A stretch of 64,000 nucleotides of DNA from Pseudonocardia ammonioxydans (GCF_900115005.1 NZ_FOUY01000013.1:62001-126000); one strand, 5' to 3'; positions 16,063 through 24,927 are shown, counted from the first letter of the stretch. Notes: generated by a model not told the origin, from the letters alone. A program made the numbers and translations.

Positions 16063-17013
16063 GTGGACCTGCGGCTGGTCGAGTACTTCGTCGCCGTCGT
16101 CGACCACGGCGGGACGACCCGGGCCGCCGAGGCCCTCTACGTCTCCCAGCCGTCGCTGTCCCAGGCCATCCGCACCCTCGAACGGCAGCTCGGCGTCACG
16201 CTGTTCGACCGGTCCCGGCGCCGCCTCGTCCTGACCCCCGACGGCGAGGCGTTCACCGGACCGGCCCGGCGCATCCTCGCCGACGCCGAGCACGCCCGTG
16301 ACCGCGTCCGCTCGGTCCGCGACCTCGCCGCCGGGCGCCTCGAGATCGCCGCGGTCGCCGCGCTGACCGTGGACCCGCTCCCGGACCTGGCCGGCGCGCT
16401 GCTGACCGGCCACCCGGGCATCCGGCTGACCGTGCTCGACCCGGGCACCACCGACGGCGTGGTCGGCGAGGTGCGCCGCGGCCGGGCCGAGCTCGGGCTG
16501 ATCGACCGCCCCATGCCGGACGGGTCGTTGCCCGTGCACGAGCTGTGGGAGCAGGAGACGGTGCTCGTGCTCCCGCCGGCGCTGGCGGCCGACCTGCCCG
16601 ACCCGGTCCCGCTGACCGCGCTCGCCGGGATCCCGATGATCGTGGAGCCCTCCGGCTCCCGCAGCCGCGCGGTGCTCGAGGCCGAGCTCGGCGACCTCCT
16701 CGACGTCGGCGTCGAGTGCGCGCACCGGCCGGCCATCGGGCAGCTGGTCGTGCACGGCGCCGGGGCGGCGTTCCTGCCCCGGCGGATCGCGGAGGACGAG
16801 CTCCGCGACGTGGTGGTGCGCTCCACGGTCCCCTCGATCCGGCACACCGTCCGCGTCGTCCACCGGCCCGGCCCGCTGTCTCCCGCCGCGACGGCCTTCC
16901 TGCGTGCCGCCGAACTCATCCGGGACGGGCGGTCGCCAGAGCCGACCGCACGAACGCCTGCCCCGCCGGGGACAACGCCGCCGGGTCGAACACCAGGCCG
17001 TACGACCGGCTGA
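16063..17013 (+). CDS. LysR-family transcriptional regulator
   Basis: The 316-residue protein begins MDLRLVEYFVAVVDHGGTTR when started at GTG 16063, the usual LysR start. The helix-turn-helix follows at about 15-60 (AAEALYVSQPSLSQAIRTLE), and then a two-lobed effector domain. The final 30 residues are Pro/Thr/Arg-rich and are encoded on the strand opposite the end of the next LysR gene, with a 98-bp convergent overlap. Its targets are unclear. It follows the alcohol dehydrogenase gene on the same strand but lies beyond a 73-bp gap with its own -10. Confidence 0.9.
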   Translation: MDLRLVEYFVAVVDHGGTTRAAEALYVSQPSLSQAIRTLERQLGVTLFDRSRRRLVLTPDGEAFTGPARRILADAEHARDRVRSVRDLAAGRLEIAAVAALTVDPLPDLAGALLTGHPGIRLTVLDPGTTDGVVGEVRRGRAELGLIDRPMPDGSLPVHELWEQETVLVLPPALAADLPDPVPLTALAGIPMIVEPSGSRSRAVLEAELGDLLDVGVECAHRPAIGQLVVHGAGAAFLPRRIAEDELRDVVVRSTVPSIRHTVRVVHRPGPLSPAATAFLRAAELIRDGRSPEPTARTPAPPGTTPPGRTPGRTTG

Positions 17014-17803
17014 TCCGCGGCTCGATGTCGCGCACGACGGCCCCGCGGGCGACCGCGTCGTCGGCCAGGGACCGTTCGAGGAACGTGGCGCCCACCCCGG
17101 CCAGGACGAACGGCAGGCGGGCCTCCCGGTTCTGCAGCACCGCCGCGGGCCGGATCCCGCGACCGGCCCGGCGTACCGACCGTTCGATCTCCCCGGCCTG
17201 CGAACCGCCCCGCGGCACGATCACCTGCGGCAGGTCCGGCAGCCCGGACAGCGGCATCGGGTCGTCCGGTGGGACGTCCGAGCCGGGCGGGAAGACCAGG
17301 CACCACTCCTGCGCACCGAGCTCGCGGACCTCGAGGTCCGCGCTGTCCAGTGCGGGCAGGTGGCAGCACACGATCTCGCAGTGCCCGTCCCGGATCATCG
17401 ACGCCGCCGACGCCTCCACCCGCAGGTCCCCGATGCGCACGGACACCCCCGGGTACTCCCGGCGGAAGGCCCCGACCAGGCGGGCCACCGGCTCGGCGGC
17501 GAGGCTCGCGAACGCGACGAGGTCGAGCCGTCCGCGCGGCTTCCCGGCCGCGTCCACCACCGCCCCCTGCGCCGAGACCACGGTGCGCAGCATCCGGCGC
17601 GCCGGGCCCACCAGCGCGTGACCGGCCGAGGTCAGCACCATGCCCCGCCCGACCCGGTGGAACAGCTCGACGTCGAGGTCGCGCTCCAGGACCCGGATCG
17701 CCCGGGAGACGGAGGGCCGGGCCAGGCCGAGCGCGCTCGCGGCGGCGTTGATGCCGTCGTGGTCGACGACCGCGAGGAAGTACTCGACCTGGTGCAGCTC
17801 CAT
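16916..17803 (-). CDS. LysR-family transcriptional regulator
   Basis: The 295-residue protein starts MELHQVEYFLAVVDHDGINA and has a LysR DNA-binding domain (ASALGLARPSVSRAIRVLE) plus an effector domain. It is divergent from the MFS-ligase pair at 18029-20967. A perfect 19-bp palindrome, GGTCACAGG-C-CCTGTGACC, lies in the gap, so it very probably controls that pair and itself. A TAGGGT box 9 nt before the ATG and no ribosome site suggest a nearly leaderless transcript. Its 3' end overlaps the convergent LysR gene by 98 bp, and both frames look genuine up to the overlap. Confidence 0.92.
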   Translation of the reverse strand: MELHQVEYFLAVVDHDGINAAASALGLARPSVSRAIRVLERDLDVELFHRVGRGMVLTSAGHALVGPARRMLRTVVSAQGAVVDAAGKPRGRLDLVAFASLAAEPVARLVGAFRREYPGVSVRIGDLRVEASAASMIRDGHCEIVCCHLPALDSADLEVRELGAQEWCLVFPPGSDVPPDDPMPLSGLPDLPQVIVPRGGSQAGEIERSVRRAGRGIRPAAVLQNREARLPFVLAGVGATFLERSLADDAVARGAVVRDIEPRISRSYGLVFDPAALSPAGQAFVRSALATARPG

Positions 17804-17812
17804 CGGTGGCCG

Positions 17813-17818
17813 ACCCTA
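17813..17818 (-). promoter_or_regulatory. -10 element for the LysR gene at 16916-17803
   Basis: On the minus strand TAGGGT (17818-17813) lies 9 nt before ATG 17803. It is identical to the box before the LysR gene at 16063. Confidence 0.4.
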
Positions 17819-17833
17819 CCGACCGCCGACCCC

Positions 17834-17852
17834 GGTCACAGGCCCTGTGACC
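17834..17852. promoter_or_regulatory. 19-bp perfect palindrome, likely LysR operator
   Basis: GGTCACAGG and CCTGTGACC, 9-bp arms around a single C, lie in the 225-bp gap between the divergent LysR gene and the MFS-ligase pair. The position just upstream of the LysR -10 fits autoregulation. The rest of the gap up to 18028 shows no second clear site. Confidence 0.7.
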
Positions 17853-18028
17853 TGGCCACATAGGCACCGGCTCACACCGTGTTCGCGGCCCCGTCTTTGA
17901 CCCGTGCGACCCACGTCACCTTCACTGGCCCGGAACGCGGACCACCCGGCCTCCGTCGCCGCACCGGCGACCGGGCGACCCGTGGGTCCTCACCGACGAG
18001 TACCTCCCGCTCCGAAGGGTCCGATGAC

Positions 18029-19396
18029 ATGGCCTCAGGCTCAGCCCCGGCGGTGACCGGCACCGCGACGACCACCCCGGACCCCGGCGCCGGGTCCCGC
18101 ACGACGGCGTGGGGGCTCACCGGGCTGCTGGTGCTGCTGTACGTGGTCAACTGGGCGGACAAGGCCGTCCTCGGGATCGTGGCGCAGCCCCTGGCCGACG
18201 AGCTGGGCCTGTCGGCGTCCCAGATCGGTCTGGTCGGCAGCGCGTTCTTCGTGACGTTCACGATCGGCGGGTTCTTCGCGGGCCTGCTCGACCGGTGGAT
18301 GCCGCTGAAGTGGTCGCTGGTGCTGCTCGCGCTCGGGTGGGCGGTGGCGATGCTGCCCGCCGTCGTCGCGGCGACGTTCGCGGTGCTGCTCGTGAGCCGG
18401 ATGGTCCTCGGGTTCGCCGAGGGCCCGTCCGGAGCGATGATCCACACCGGCGTCTACTCCTGGCACCCGCCGGAGAAGCGGGGCGTGCCCTCGGCCTGCA
18501 TCACCGCGGCCGCCTCCATCGCGAAGATCGCGATCGCCCCGGTGCTGACGCTGATCGTGGCCACGTGGGGCTGGCGGGCCGCGTTCGTCACGCTGGCCGC
18601 CGTCGGCGTCGTGTGGTGCCTGGTGTGGCTGCCGACCTGGCGGGAGGGCCCGTACGGCAAGCGGGCCGCGCCCGCCCGGAGCACCACCGAGTCGACGACG
18701 CAGGCCGATCAGCCGACCGCGTCGGTGCCATGGGGACGGATCCTGCGCACCCCGACGTTCCTCGGCGGCGTCGCGGCGATCCTCCCGATGTACGCGGTGG
18801 TGACGGTCGTGCTGACGTGGCTGCCGTCGTACTTCGAGGAGGGGCTGGGGTACTCCCGGGTGCAGGCCGGCGTGATGTTCGGCTTCCCCAGCATCGCCAG
18901 CCTGCTGATGCTGTTCGTGCTCACCGGGATCAGCGACCGCCTGATCTCCCGCGGCTCGACGTCGCGGATGCTGCGTGGGGTGCTCCCCGCGACCGGTCTG
19001 CTCGCGTGCGGGCTGTCGCTGACGGCGCTGCCCTGGTTCGACGTGCCGTGGATGGCCGTGGTCGTGGTGTCGGTCGGGTACTCGTTCGGCGCAAGCATCT
19101 TCCCGCTGTTCAACTCGGCGATCTCCGAGGTGGTCCCGGCCCGGCAGCTCGCCGGCACGCTCGGGGTGTTCCTCGCGCTGATGGCGACCGGTGGGCTCGT
19201 CGGGCCGTACCTGACCGGTCTCGTCGTCGACGCCGCGGCCACCCCCGCCGAGGGCTACGCCTCCGCCTTTCAGATCTTCGGGGTGATGTCCGTGGTCGGT
19301 GCGGTGATCGCGTTGCTGACGGTGAACCCGGAACGGGACAAGGCCCGCCTGCTGGGTGCGTCCGCCACGAGCCGGCACGCCGGGGTGCAGGAGTGA
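18029..19396 (+). CDS. MFS transporter, anion:cation symporter-like
   Basis: The 455-residue protein has 12 predicted membrane helices. It opens with LLVLLYVVNWADKAVLGIVA and the loop GLLDRWMPLKWS, a pattern like the ACS family that imports organic anions such as aromatic acids, glucarate and phthalate. A hydrophilic Ala/Pro-rich N-terminus of about 30 residues precedes helix 1. The next gene, an acyl-CoA ligase, starts inside its stop codon (GTGA). The pair therefore looks like an uptake-and-activation module for one carboxylic acid under control of the divergent LysR protein. Confidence 0.9.
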   Translation: MASGSAPAVTGTATTTPDPGAGSRTTAWGLTGLLVLLYVVNWADKAVLGIVAQPLADELGLSASQIGLVGSAFFVTFTIGGFFAGLLDRWMPLKWSLVLLALGWAVAMLPAVVAATFAVLLVSRMVLGFAEGPSGAMIHTGVYSWHPPEKRGVPSACITAAASIAKIAIAPVLTLIVATWGWRAAFVTLAAVGVVWCLVWLPTWREGPYGKRAAPARSTTESTTQADQPTASVPWGRILRTPTFLGGVAAILPMYAVVTVVLTWLPSYFEEGLGYSRVQAGVMFGFPSIASLLMLFVLTGISDRLISRGSTSRMLRGVLPATGLLACGLSLTALPWFDVPWMAVVVVSVGYSFGASIFPLFNSAISEVVPARQLAGTLGVFLALMATGGLVGPYLTGLVVDAAATPAEGYASAFQIFGVMSVVGAVIALLTVNPERDKARLLGASATSRHAGVQE

Positions 19397-20967
19397 CGGA
19401 CGTGCTCGACCGGCTCGGCTTCGCGGCGATCGCCGCGACCGACCCCAGTCGGGTCGCCGTACTCGACGCCGACGGGACGTCAACGAGCTACGGCGAGCTC
19501 GCCCGGCGGGTCGACCGGCTCTCGCACGCGTTCGCGGCCCGCGGGCTCGGCCCCGGCGACACGGTCGCGGCCGTGCTGCCGAACCGGCGCGCGTACTACG
19601 AGGTGCGGCTGGCGACCGGGCAGTCGGGGCTGTACTTCACGCCGATCGGCCACCACCTCACGACCGCCGAGATCGCCTACGTCGTGGCGGACAGCGAGGC
19701 ACGGCTGGTCGTCGCGGACCGGACGCTGACCGGGACCGTCGGTGCCGCGCTGGACGAGATCGGTTTCGGGCCGGGCGGCCGGATCGCGGTGGACGGCGCG
19801 CCGGGGTGGACCGACTACGAGCAGCTGCTCGCCGGGCAGCCCGACGGTCCGCTCCCGCAACCGCGGGCCGGTGAGGTGATGGGCTACACATCGGGGACGA
19901 CCGGTCGTCCGAAGGCGGTCCGCAAGCCGCTGCCCGACGGGCCACCGCGGTTCTCGCAGCACGTGCTGGACTTCATGGCCCGGCTCGACATCCGGCCCGG
20001 GCGCGAGGTCCATCTCGCCGCGGCCCCGCTCTACCACGCCGCGCCGGGCACCTTCTCCGCCGTCGCGCTCGCCCTCGGGCACACGGTGGTACTCGCCGAA
20101 CGTCCCACGCCGGAGGAGTGGCTGCGCCTGGTCGAGCAGCACCGGGTGTCGGTGACGTTCACGGTGCCGACGACGCTGCAGCGCCTGGTGCGCCTGCCCG
20201 CGGCGGTCCGCGGCGGCCACGACACCTCGTCGCTGCGCAGCGTCGTGCACGCGGGGGCGCCGTGCCCGCCGGAGGTCAAGCGGCAGGCGATCGAGCTGCT
20301 GGGACCGGTACTCACCGAGTTCTACGGCGCCACCGAGGGCTCGGCGACGGCGCTGACCTCGGCGGAGTGGCTCACCAAGCCGGGCAGCGTCGGCTACCCG
20401 CTGCCCGGTACACGGGTGCGCGTGCTCGACGACGACGGTCGCGACGTCCCCACCGGCGAGGCCGGGACGGTCCACTTCTCGCTGCCCACGCCGTTCGAGT
20501 ACTTCAAGGCCCCGGCGAAGACGGCCTCGGCGATGCACGACGGGCTGTTCACCGCCGGCGACATCGGCCACCTCGACGACGACGGCTGGCTGTTCCTGCA
20601 CGACCGGCGCACCGACCTGGTGATCTCCGGCGGGGTGAACCTCTACCCCGCGGAGATCGAGGGCGTGCTGGCGGCCCATCCGGCCGTGGCCGACGCCGCC
20701 GTGATCGGCGTCCCCGACCCGGAATGGGGGCAGCGCGCCGTCGCCGTCGTCCAGCCGGAACCGGGCGTACCGGCCGGGAGCGCCCTGGCCGACCAGCTCG
20801 TCGCGCACTGCCGCACCGCGCTGGCCGGCTACAAGGTGCCGCGCACCATCGAGTTCACCGACGAGCTCCCCCGCACCGCGTCGGGGAAGCTGCTGCGCCG
20901 GGAGCTGCGCGACGCCCGCCGAGCACCGGCGCCCGATCAGGCCCCGCCGACGAACTCCGCCGGGTAG
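19393..20967 (+). CDS. AMP-dependent acyl-CoA ligase
   Basis: The 524-residue ANL-superfamily enzyme has GYTSGTTGRPKAVRK near residue 163, TEFYGATEGSATA near 305, the hinge HDRRTDLVISGGVNLYPAEIE near 410 and the C-terminal catalytic lysine in RTASGKLLRREL. GTG 19393 overlaps the transporter stop. It would convert the imported acid to its CoA thioester, but no further catabolic genes follow, so the downstream pathway must lie elsewhere. The last 31 bp overlap the convergent IclR gene, so the GADQAPPTNSAG-like tail may be dispensable. Confidence 0.92.
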   Translation: MTDVLDRLGFAAIAATDPSRVAVLDADGTSTSYGELARRVDRLSHAFAARGLGPGDTVAAVLPNRRAYYEVRLATGQSGLYFTPIGHHLTTAEIAYVVADSEARLVVADRTLTGTVGAALDEIGFGPGGRIAVDGAPGWTDYEQLLAGQPDGPLPQPRAGEVMGYTSGTTGRPKAVRKPLPDGPPRFSQHVLDFMARLDIRPGREVHLAAAPLYHAAPGTFSAVALALGHTVVLAERPTPEEWLRLVEQHRVSVTFTVPTTLQRLVRLPAAVRGGHDTSSLRSVVHAGAPCPPEVKRQAIELLGPVLTEFYGATEGSATALTSAEWLTKPGSVGYPLPGTRVRVLDDDGRDVPTGEAGTVHFSLPTPFEYFKAPAKTASAMHDGLFTAGDIGHLDDDGWLFLHDRRTDLVISGGVNLYPAEIEGVLAAHPAVADAAVIGVPDPEWGQRAVAVVQPEPGVPAGSALADQLVAHCRTALAGYKVPRTIEFTDELPRTASGKLLRRELRDARRAPAPDQAPPTNSAG

Positions 20968-21719
20968 TACCGCTCACCACCGAGCTCGGTGCTGAGTGCG
21001 AACGCCGTGTCCGCGAGGACGCGGACGGCCGGGGTCGGCTCGTGCACCGGGAGCGTGCGCGCGGTGCCGATGACGGCCACGGTCGCGCAGATCCCCGCCT
21101 CGTCGAAGACCGGTGCCCCGAACGCCGTGATGTCGGACTCGGTGATGTGGGTCGACGAGATGCCGGTCCGCCGGACCTGCTCCACGCGCTCGGCCAGCCC
21201 GGGGTCGTCGGCGAGGCGCCGCTCGGCCCGCGACCGGTCGGCCATGAAGGCGAGGAACACCTGGCTCTGCGCCGAGTCGGCGGGCAGCTGGTGCCCGACC
21301 CGCACCGACACCACCACGGCGTTCGAGCTGTCCTCCTCGACCCGGGTGACGACGGGACCGGAGGACCCCCAGAGCCCCAGGGCCGACGACAGGCCGGTCG
21401 CCCGCGAGAGCCGCGCCAGGTGTGCCGGTGCCAGGTCGACGACCGCTCGCCGCCCGAGCGCGAACGTACCGAGCTGCACCAGCAGGCCGCCGGGGACGAA
21501 CGACGTGCCGTCGCGCCCGCGCTCCAGCAGGCCGCTCGAGACGAGGGACGCGAAGTAGCGGTGCGTCGTGGTCCGGTTGAGCCCCAGCTCGGTGGCCGCG
21601 GCGGCGACGGTGAGCTGCGGACGGTCCGACCGGAACAGGGCGAGGATCTGGCTCGCCCTGGTCACGGCCTGGATGTCCGACGAGGCCCCGTCGCTCCCCC
21701 GTTGCACGGGCTCGTCCAT
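20937..21719 (-). CDS. IclR-family transcriptional regulator
   Basis: The 260-residue protein has an N-terminal winged helix (VTRASQILALFRSD, ELGLNRTTTHRYFASLVSSG) and the IclR effector domain (SALGLWGSSGPVVTRVEEDS, then GAPVFDEAGICATVAVIGT). I chose ATG 21719 because AAGGGA precedes it; in-frame starts up to 93 bp upstream would translate a palindrome and have no ribosome site. It is divergent from the cupin-aldolase-MFS-DUF6282 operon and presumably represses or activates it through the GTTCACATC inverted repeat. It overlaps the convergent ligase gene by 31 bp. Confidence 0.92.
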   Translation of the reverse strand: MDEPVQRGSDGASSDIQAVTRASQILALFRSDRPQLTVAAAATELGLNRTTTHRYFASLVSSGLLERGRDGTSFVPGGLLVQLGTFALGRRAVVDLAPAHLARLSRATGLSSALGLWGSSGPVVTRVEEDSSNAVVVSVRVGHQLPADSAQSQVFLAFMADRSRAERRLADDPGLAERVEQVRRTGISSTHITESDITAFGAPVFDEAGICATVAVIGTARTLPVHEPTPAVRVLADTAFALSTELGGERYYPAEFVGGA

Positions 21720-21735
21720 GGCAGATCCCTTCCCC

Positions 21736-21755
21736 ACCTCGTCGATCGACGAGGT
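21736..21755. promoter_or_regulatory. 20-bp perfect palindrome in the IclR leader
   Basis: ACCTCGTCGATCGACGAGGT is its own reverse complement and lies 17 bp upstream of the IclR start codon. It could be an autoregulatory operator or a hairpin in the leader RNA. Confidence 0.55.
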
Positions 21756-21777
21756 CGACCCTAGGCCGCTCGGCGTC

Positions 21778-21841
21778 TTGACCGAGCCCCCGGCACGCTG
21801 CATTCTGTTCACATCACGAACATTGATATCACGATGTGAAC
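21778..21841 (+). promoter_or_regulatory. promoter and IclR-type operator of the cupin operon
   Basis: TTGACC (21778-21783) and CATTCT (21801-21806) are 17 bp apart. The 9-bp inverted repeat GTTCACATC (21807-21815) and GATGTGAAC (21833-21841) then spans the expected start site and ends just before AAGGAG and ATG 21855. The layout fits control by the divergent IclR protein. Confidence 0.65.
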
Positions 21842-21854
21842 ATCAAGGAGCAGG

Positions 21855-22772
21855 ATGTCGTACGGAGCGAACGACCCCCGGAGCGCCATCGCGGCCGGCC
21901 GGCAGACCCCGGCGCGGCCGAACGCACCGGCCCAGTTCCTGGACCTCAGTGAGCTGGAACCGGACGAGATCAGCTCCCTGGGCAGCCGCACGTGGTGGGT
22001 CCGCGGGCAGAACATGGTGGTCGCGCACACCCAGGCCCGTGCCGGGGAACGGCTCGAGCGCGCCGGGCAGGCCGACGAGTACATGGTGGTGTTCCCGGAC
22101 GCCGGGGCCGTGGCAGAGATCGGCACGGGCACCGACAAGGCGACCGTCACCGACCGGTCCGTCGTCGTCGTGCCGGCCGGTGACAGCCATGTCGAGGTCC
22201 GGTCGGACACGACGGTCGTGCGGCTGTTCTCCGTCCGCTCGGCCGACCTGCTCGACCGCTGCCGCAACCGGTCCGCCTACGCCGAGCCGGACCCGAACGT
22301 CGCGCCGTTCGAACCCTGGCCGGACCCGGTCGACGGCCCACGGGTGCGGATCTACCCGGTCGCCGACCATCCGTACGAGCCGGGCCGCTTCGGCCGGATC
22401 TTCCGGTGCAGCACCGTCATGGTGAACCTGTTCGACGCCGACTTCGGGCCGCGTGACCCCGCGAACCTCTCGCCGCACCATCACGACGACTTCGAGCAGT
22501 ACTCGCTGACCGTCGCCGGCCGGTGGGTGCACCACATCCGGACCCCCTGGACCCGGGACCTGGCCGACTGGCGGCCGGACGAGCACGTGGAGGTCGCCAG
22601 CCCCTCGGTCACGGTCATCCCGCCGCCCGCGGTCCACACCAGCCGCTCGGTCGGCCAGGGCGTCAACCAGCTGATCGACGTCTTCTGCCCACCGCGCCTC
22701 GACTTCTCCGAGCGCCCGGGCTGGGTGCTCAACGACGCCGAGTACCCGCTGCCGCCCGGGGCCCGGCCGTGA
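21855..22772 (+). CDS. cupin-domain protein of unknown function
   Basis: The 305-residue protein appears to hold two cupin-like barrels. The first, at about 35-135, includes VVVVPAGDSHVEV. The second, at about 165-270, carries a strong metal-binding candidate, SPHHHDDFEQYSLTVAGRW, with a later PPPAVHTSRS. The histidines could bind Fe, Mn or Zn for an isomerase, dioxygenase or hydrolytic role. AAGGAG precedes ATG 21855. It is the first gene of an IclR-linked operon with an HpcH-type aldolase, an MFS importer and a DUF6282 protein, so it probably acts on the imported compound. I do not recognise a characterised close relative. Confidence 0.8.
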   Translation: MSYGANDPRSAIAAGRQTPARPNAPAQFLDLSELEPDEISSLGSRTWWVRGQNMVVAHTQARAGERLERAGQADEYMVVFPDAGAVAEIGTGTDKATVTDRSVVVVPAGDSHVEVRSDTTVVRLFSVRSADLLDRCRNRSAYAEPDPNVAPFEPWPDPVDGPRVRIYPVADHPYEPGRFGRIFRCSTVMVNLFDADFGPRDPANLSPHHHDDFEQYSLTVAGRWVHHIRTPWTRDLADWRPDEHVEVASPSVTVIPPPAVHTSRSVGQGVNQLIDVFCPPRLDFSERPGWVLNDAEYPLPPGARP

Positions 22773-23560
22773 TCCCGGCGTTCCGTGACCTGTTCACCCC
22801 CGGCGGGCCCGCGCTCGGAACCTGGGTGAAGCTCCCGGTCGCCGACAGCGTGGAGATGCTGGCCGCGGCCGGGTTCGACTTCGTCGCCGTCGACATGGAG
22901 CACGCGCCGCTCGACCTGCCGACCGTGCACCGGCTCATCGGCACGGCCCGCGGCTGCGGCCTCCCGGCGCTGGTCCGCGTGCCCGACCGGACGGCCTCGA
23001 CGATCGGCCGGGTGCTCGACTCCGGGGCGGCCGGCGTGCTCGTCCCGCACGTCGACGACGTCGAGCAGGCGCTCGCCACCGTCGCGCACACCCGGTTCCC
23101 GCCGCACGGCACCCGCGGGTACGGCCCGACCGTGCGGGCGGGCCGGTGGGGCACCGACGTACCCGGCTACCTCGAGGCCGCGGAGCGCTCCGTGGCGATC
23201 CCGCAGCTGGAGAGCCCGCAGGCCGTCGCGGCCGTCGACGCCATCGCCGCCGTCCCCGGGCTCGGCGCGCTCTTCGTCGGCCCGGCCGACCTCACGGTCG
23301 CCACCGGACTTCCGGCGGGCTCCGCCGAGTTCGACGGCCTCCTCACCCGGGTGCGGGAGGCCGCGGTGACCCACGGTGTCCCGCTCGGCACCGCGGTCGG
23401 GAACCCGGCGGCGGCCCGGGCGCTCCCCGACCACTACGACTTCGTCCTCGTCGGCAACGACGCCTCGATGCTCGCCGGTGCCGCGCGCGGCACCGTCGAC
23501 GACCTGCGACCGGCCGGTGCCAGCGCACCGGCCGCCGCCACAGCGAAGGACCGGCCATGA
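22769..23560 (+). CDS. HpcH/HpaI-family aldolase
   Basis: The 263-residue protein has the class II pyruvate-aldolase pattern. LGTWVKLPVADSVEMLAAAG opens the barrel, FDFVAVDMEHAPLD carries the acidic metal region, and VRVPDRTASTIGRVLDSGAAGVLVPHV and LFVGPADLT follow. Relatives split 4-hydroxy-2-oxo acids into pyruvate and an aldehyde (HpaI, GarL, macrophomate synthase). GTG 22769 overlaps the cupin stop. In this operon it would cleave a 2-oxo acid made from the imported substrate, giving central metabolites. Confidence 0.92.
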   Translation: MIPAFRDLFTPGGPALGTWVKLPVADSVEMLAAAGFDFVAVDMEHAPLDLPTVHRLIGTARGCGLPALVRVPDRTASTIGRVLDSGAAGVLVPHVDDVEQALATVAHTRFPPHGTRGYGPTVRAGRWGTDVPGYLEAAERSVAIPQLESPQAVAAVDAIAAVPGLGALFVGPADLTVATGLPAGSAEFDGLLTRVREAAVTHGVPLGTAVGNPAAARALPDHYDFVLVGNDASMLAGAARGTVDDLRPAGASAPAAATAKDRP

Positions 23561-24897
23561 CCTCCTCCGTGCACGACGACCGGCCCGCCGGGGCCGCGGC
23601 ACAGTCCCCGGAACGCCGCCGGGCACTCACCGGTGGCATCACCGGCTACTTCGTCGACCAGTTCGACATCTACCTCCCGGTCATCGCGCTGGCGCCGGCG
23701 ATGGCCTTCTTCGTCCCGCCCGGCCTCGACGCGAGCACCCGGACGATCATCGGCGCGTTCATCTTCACCGCGACGCTGCTGGGGCGCCCGATCGGCGCGA
23801 TGATCTTCGGGGTGCTGGCCGACCGGACGGGCCGGCGCAAGGCGACCATCATCGCCATCACCGGTATCGCGGTGACCACGCTGCTCATCGCGTTGCTGCC
23901 CGGCTACTCGAGCATCGGCATCTGGGCCGTGGTCCTGCTGATCGCGCTGCGCCTGCTCGACGGTGTGTTCCTCGGCGGGGAGTACACCGCGGCGATCCCG
24001 CTCGCGATGGAGTGGACGCCGAAACGCCGGCGCGGGCTCGCCAGCGGGCTGATCACGATGACGTCCCCGCTGGCGCTGTGCCTGATCTCGCTGCTCACGC
24101 TGCTGTTGCTGCAGATCTTCCCCGCGGGTTCGCCCGACTCGCCGTACGCGGTGTGGGGCTGGCGCATCCCGTTCGTGATCGGGGCGCTGCTGGCGTTCGG
24201 GGTGCTGTACTACTTCGTCCGGTACGTGTCGGAGCCGGAGGCCCAGCAGCCGGCGGGCACCGGTGCCCGGCGGGTCTCGCCGCTGCGGGAGCTGTTCGCC
24301 GGGGAGCACCGGCGCAGCCTCCTGCAGGTGTTCGTCCTGATGACCGGGATCTGGACGGTCCTCAACGTCACCGTCACGATCCTCCCGGAGCTGACCTCCG
24401 CGGCCGCCGGTATGACGTCGACCCAGCTGACGCTCGCGCTGGTGGTCGCCTCCGCGATCTGCACCGTGACCTACCCACCGGCCGGTCTGGCCAGCCAGCG
24501 GTTCGGGCGCCGGCCGTTCTACATCGTGACCGGCGCGGTCGTGGTCGTCGTCGGCGGTGGGACGCTCGCGGTCCTGGGCCGGGCCACCGACCTCGGCTAC
24601 TGGTCGGCCACCGCCCTGCTGACCGTGGCGTTCACCGTCGGGATCCTCGCGTTCGGCCCGATCGCCGCGCACCTGACCGAGCGCTTCCCGGCGTCGCTGC
24701 GGGCCACCGGCTACGGCGTCGGCTACAGCCTCGCGCTCGTCGTCCCCGCCTTCTTCGCCTACTACCTGCTCGGTCTCGAGGCCCTGGTCGGCCCGGCGCT
24801 GGCCCCGGCCGCGCTGGTCGTCATCGGCGGCCTGCTCACCGTCGCCGGCGCCTGGCTCGGGCCGGAGACCCGCGACGTCGACATGCACAGCGGCTGA
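23557..24897 (+). CDS. MFS transporter, sugar-acid or carboxylate importer type
   Basis: The 446-residue protein has about 12 helices. It contains GYFVDQFDIYLPVIALAPAM at helix 1, then GRPIGAMIFGVLADRTGRRK and LLDGVFLGGEYTAAIPLAMEW, all typical of MHS/SHS-like carboxylate symporters. The ATG overlaps the aldolase stop, so importer and aldolase are co-translated. It is the probable entry step for the operon's unknown hydroxy or keto acid. A cytoplasmic N-terminus of about 25 residues precedes helix 1. Confidence 0.9.
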   Translation: MTSSVHDDRPAGAAAQSPERRRALTGGITGYFVDQFDIYLPVIALAPAMAFFVPPGLDASTRTIIGAFIFTATLLGRPIGAMIFGVLADRTGRRKATIIAITGIAVTTLLIALLPGYSSIGIWAVVLLIALRLLDGVFLGGEYTAAIPLAMEWTPKRRRGLASGLITMTSPLALCLISLLTLLLLQIFPAGSPDSPYAVWGWRIPFVIGALLAFGVLYYFVRYVSEPEAQQPAGTGARRVSPLRELFAGEHRRSLLQVFVLMTGIWTVLNVTVTILPELTSAAAGMTSTQLTLALVVASAICTVTYPPAGLASQRFGRRPFYIVTGAVVVVVGGGTLAVLGRATDLGYWSATALLTVAFTVGILAFGPIAAHLTERFPASLRATGYGVGYSLALVVPAFFAYYLLGLEALVGPALAPAALVVIGGLLTVAGAWLGPETRDVDMHSG

Positions 24898-24927
24898 GGC
24901 CGCCCCGATCTCCCAGGAGGAACCACC

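Noticed and set aside
18041-19483. Long antisense frame opposite the MFS transporter
   Set aside because: It is Arg/Gln/His-rich with no hydrophobic or catalytic pattern. The plus-strand transporter explains the region.
21720-21812. Upstream start for the IclR protein
   Set aside because: It would translate the 20-bp palindrome and part of the divergent promoter region. ATG 21719 has AAGGGA at a good distance.
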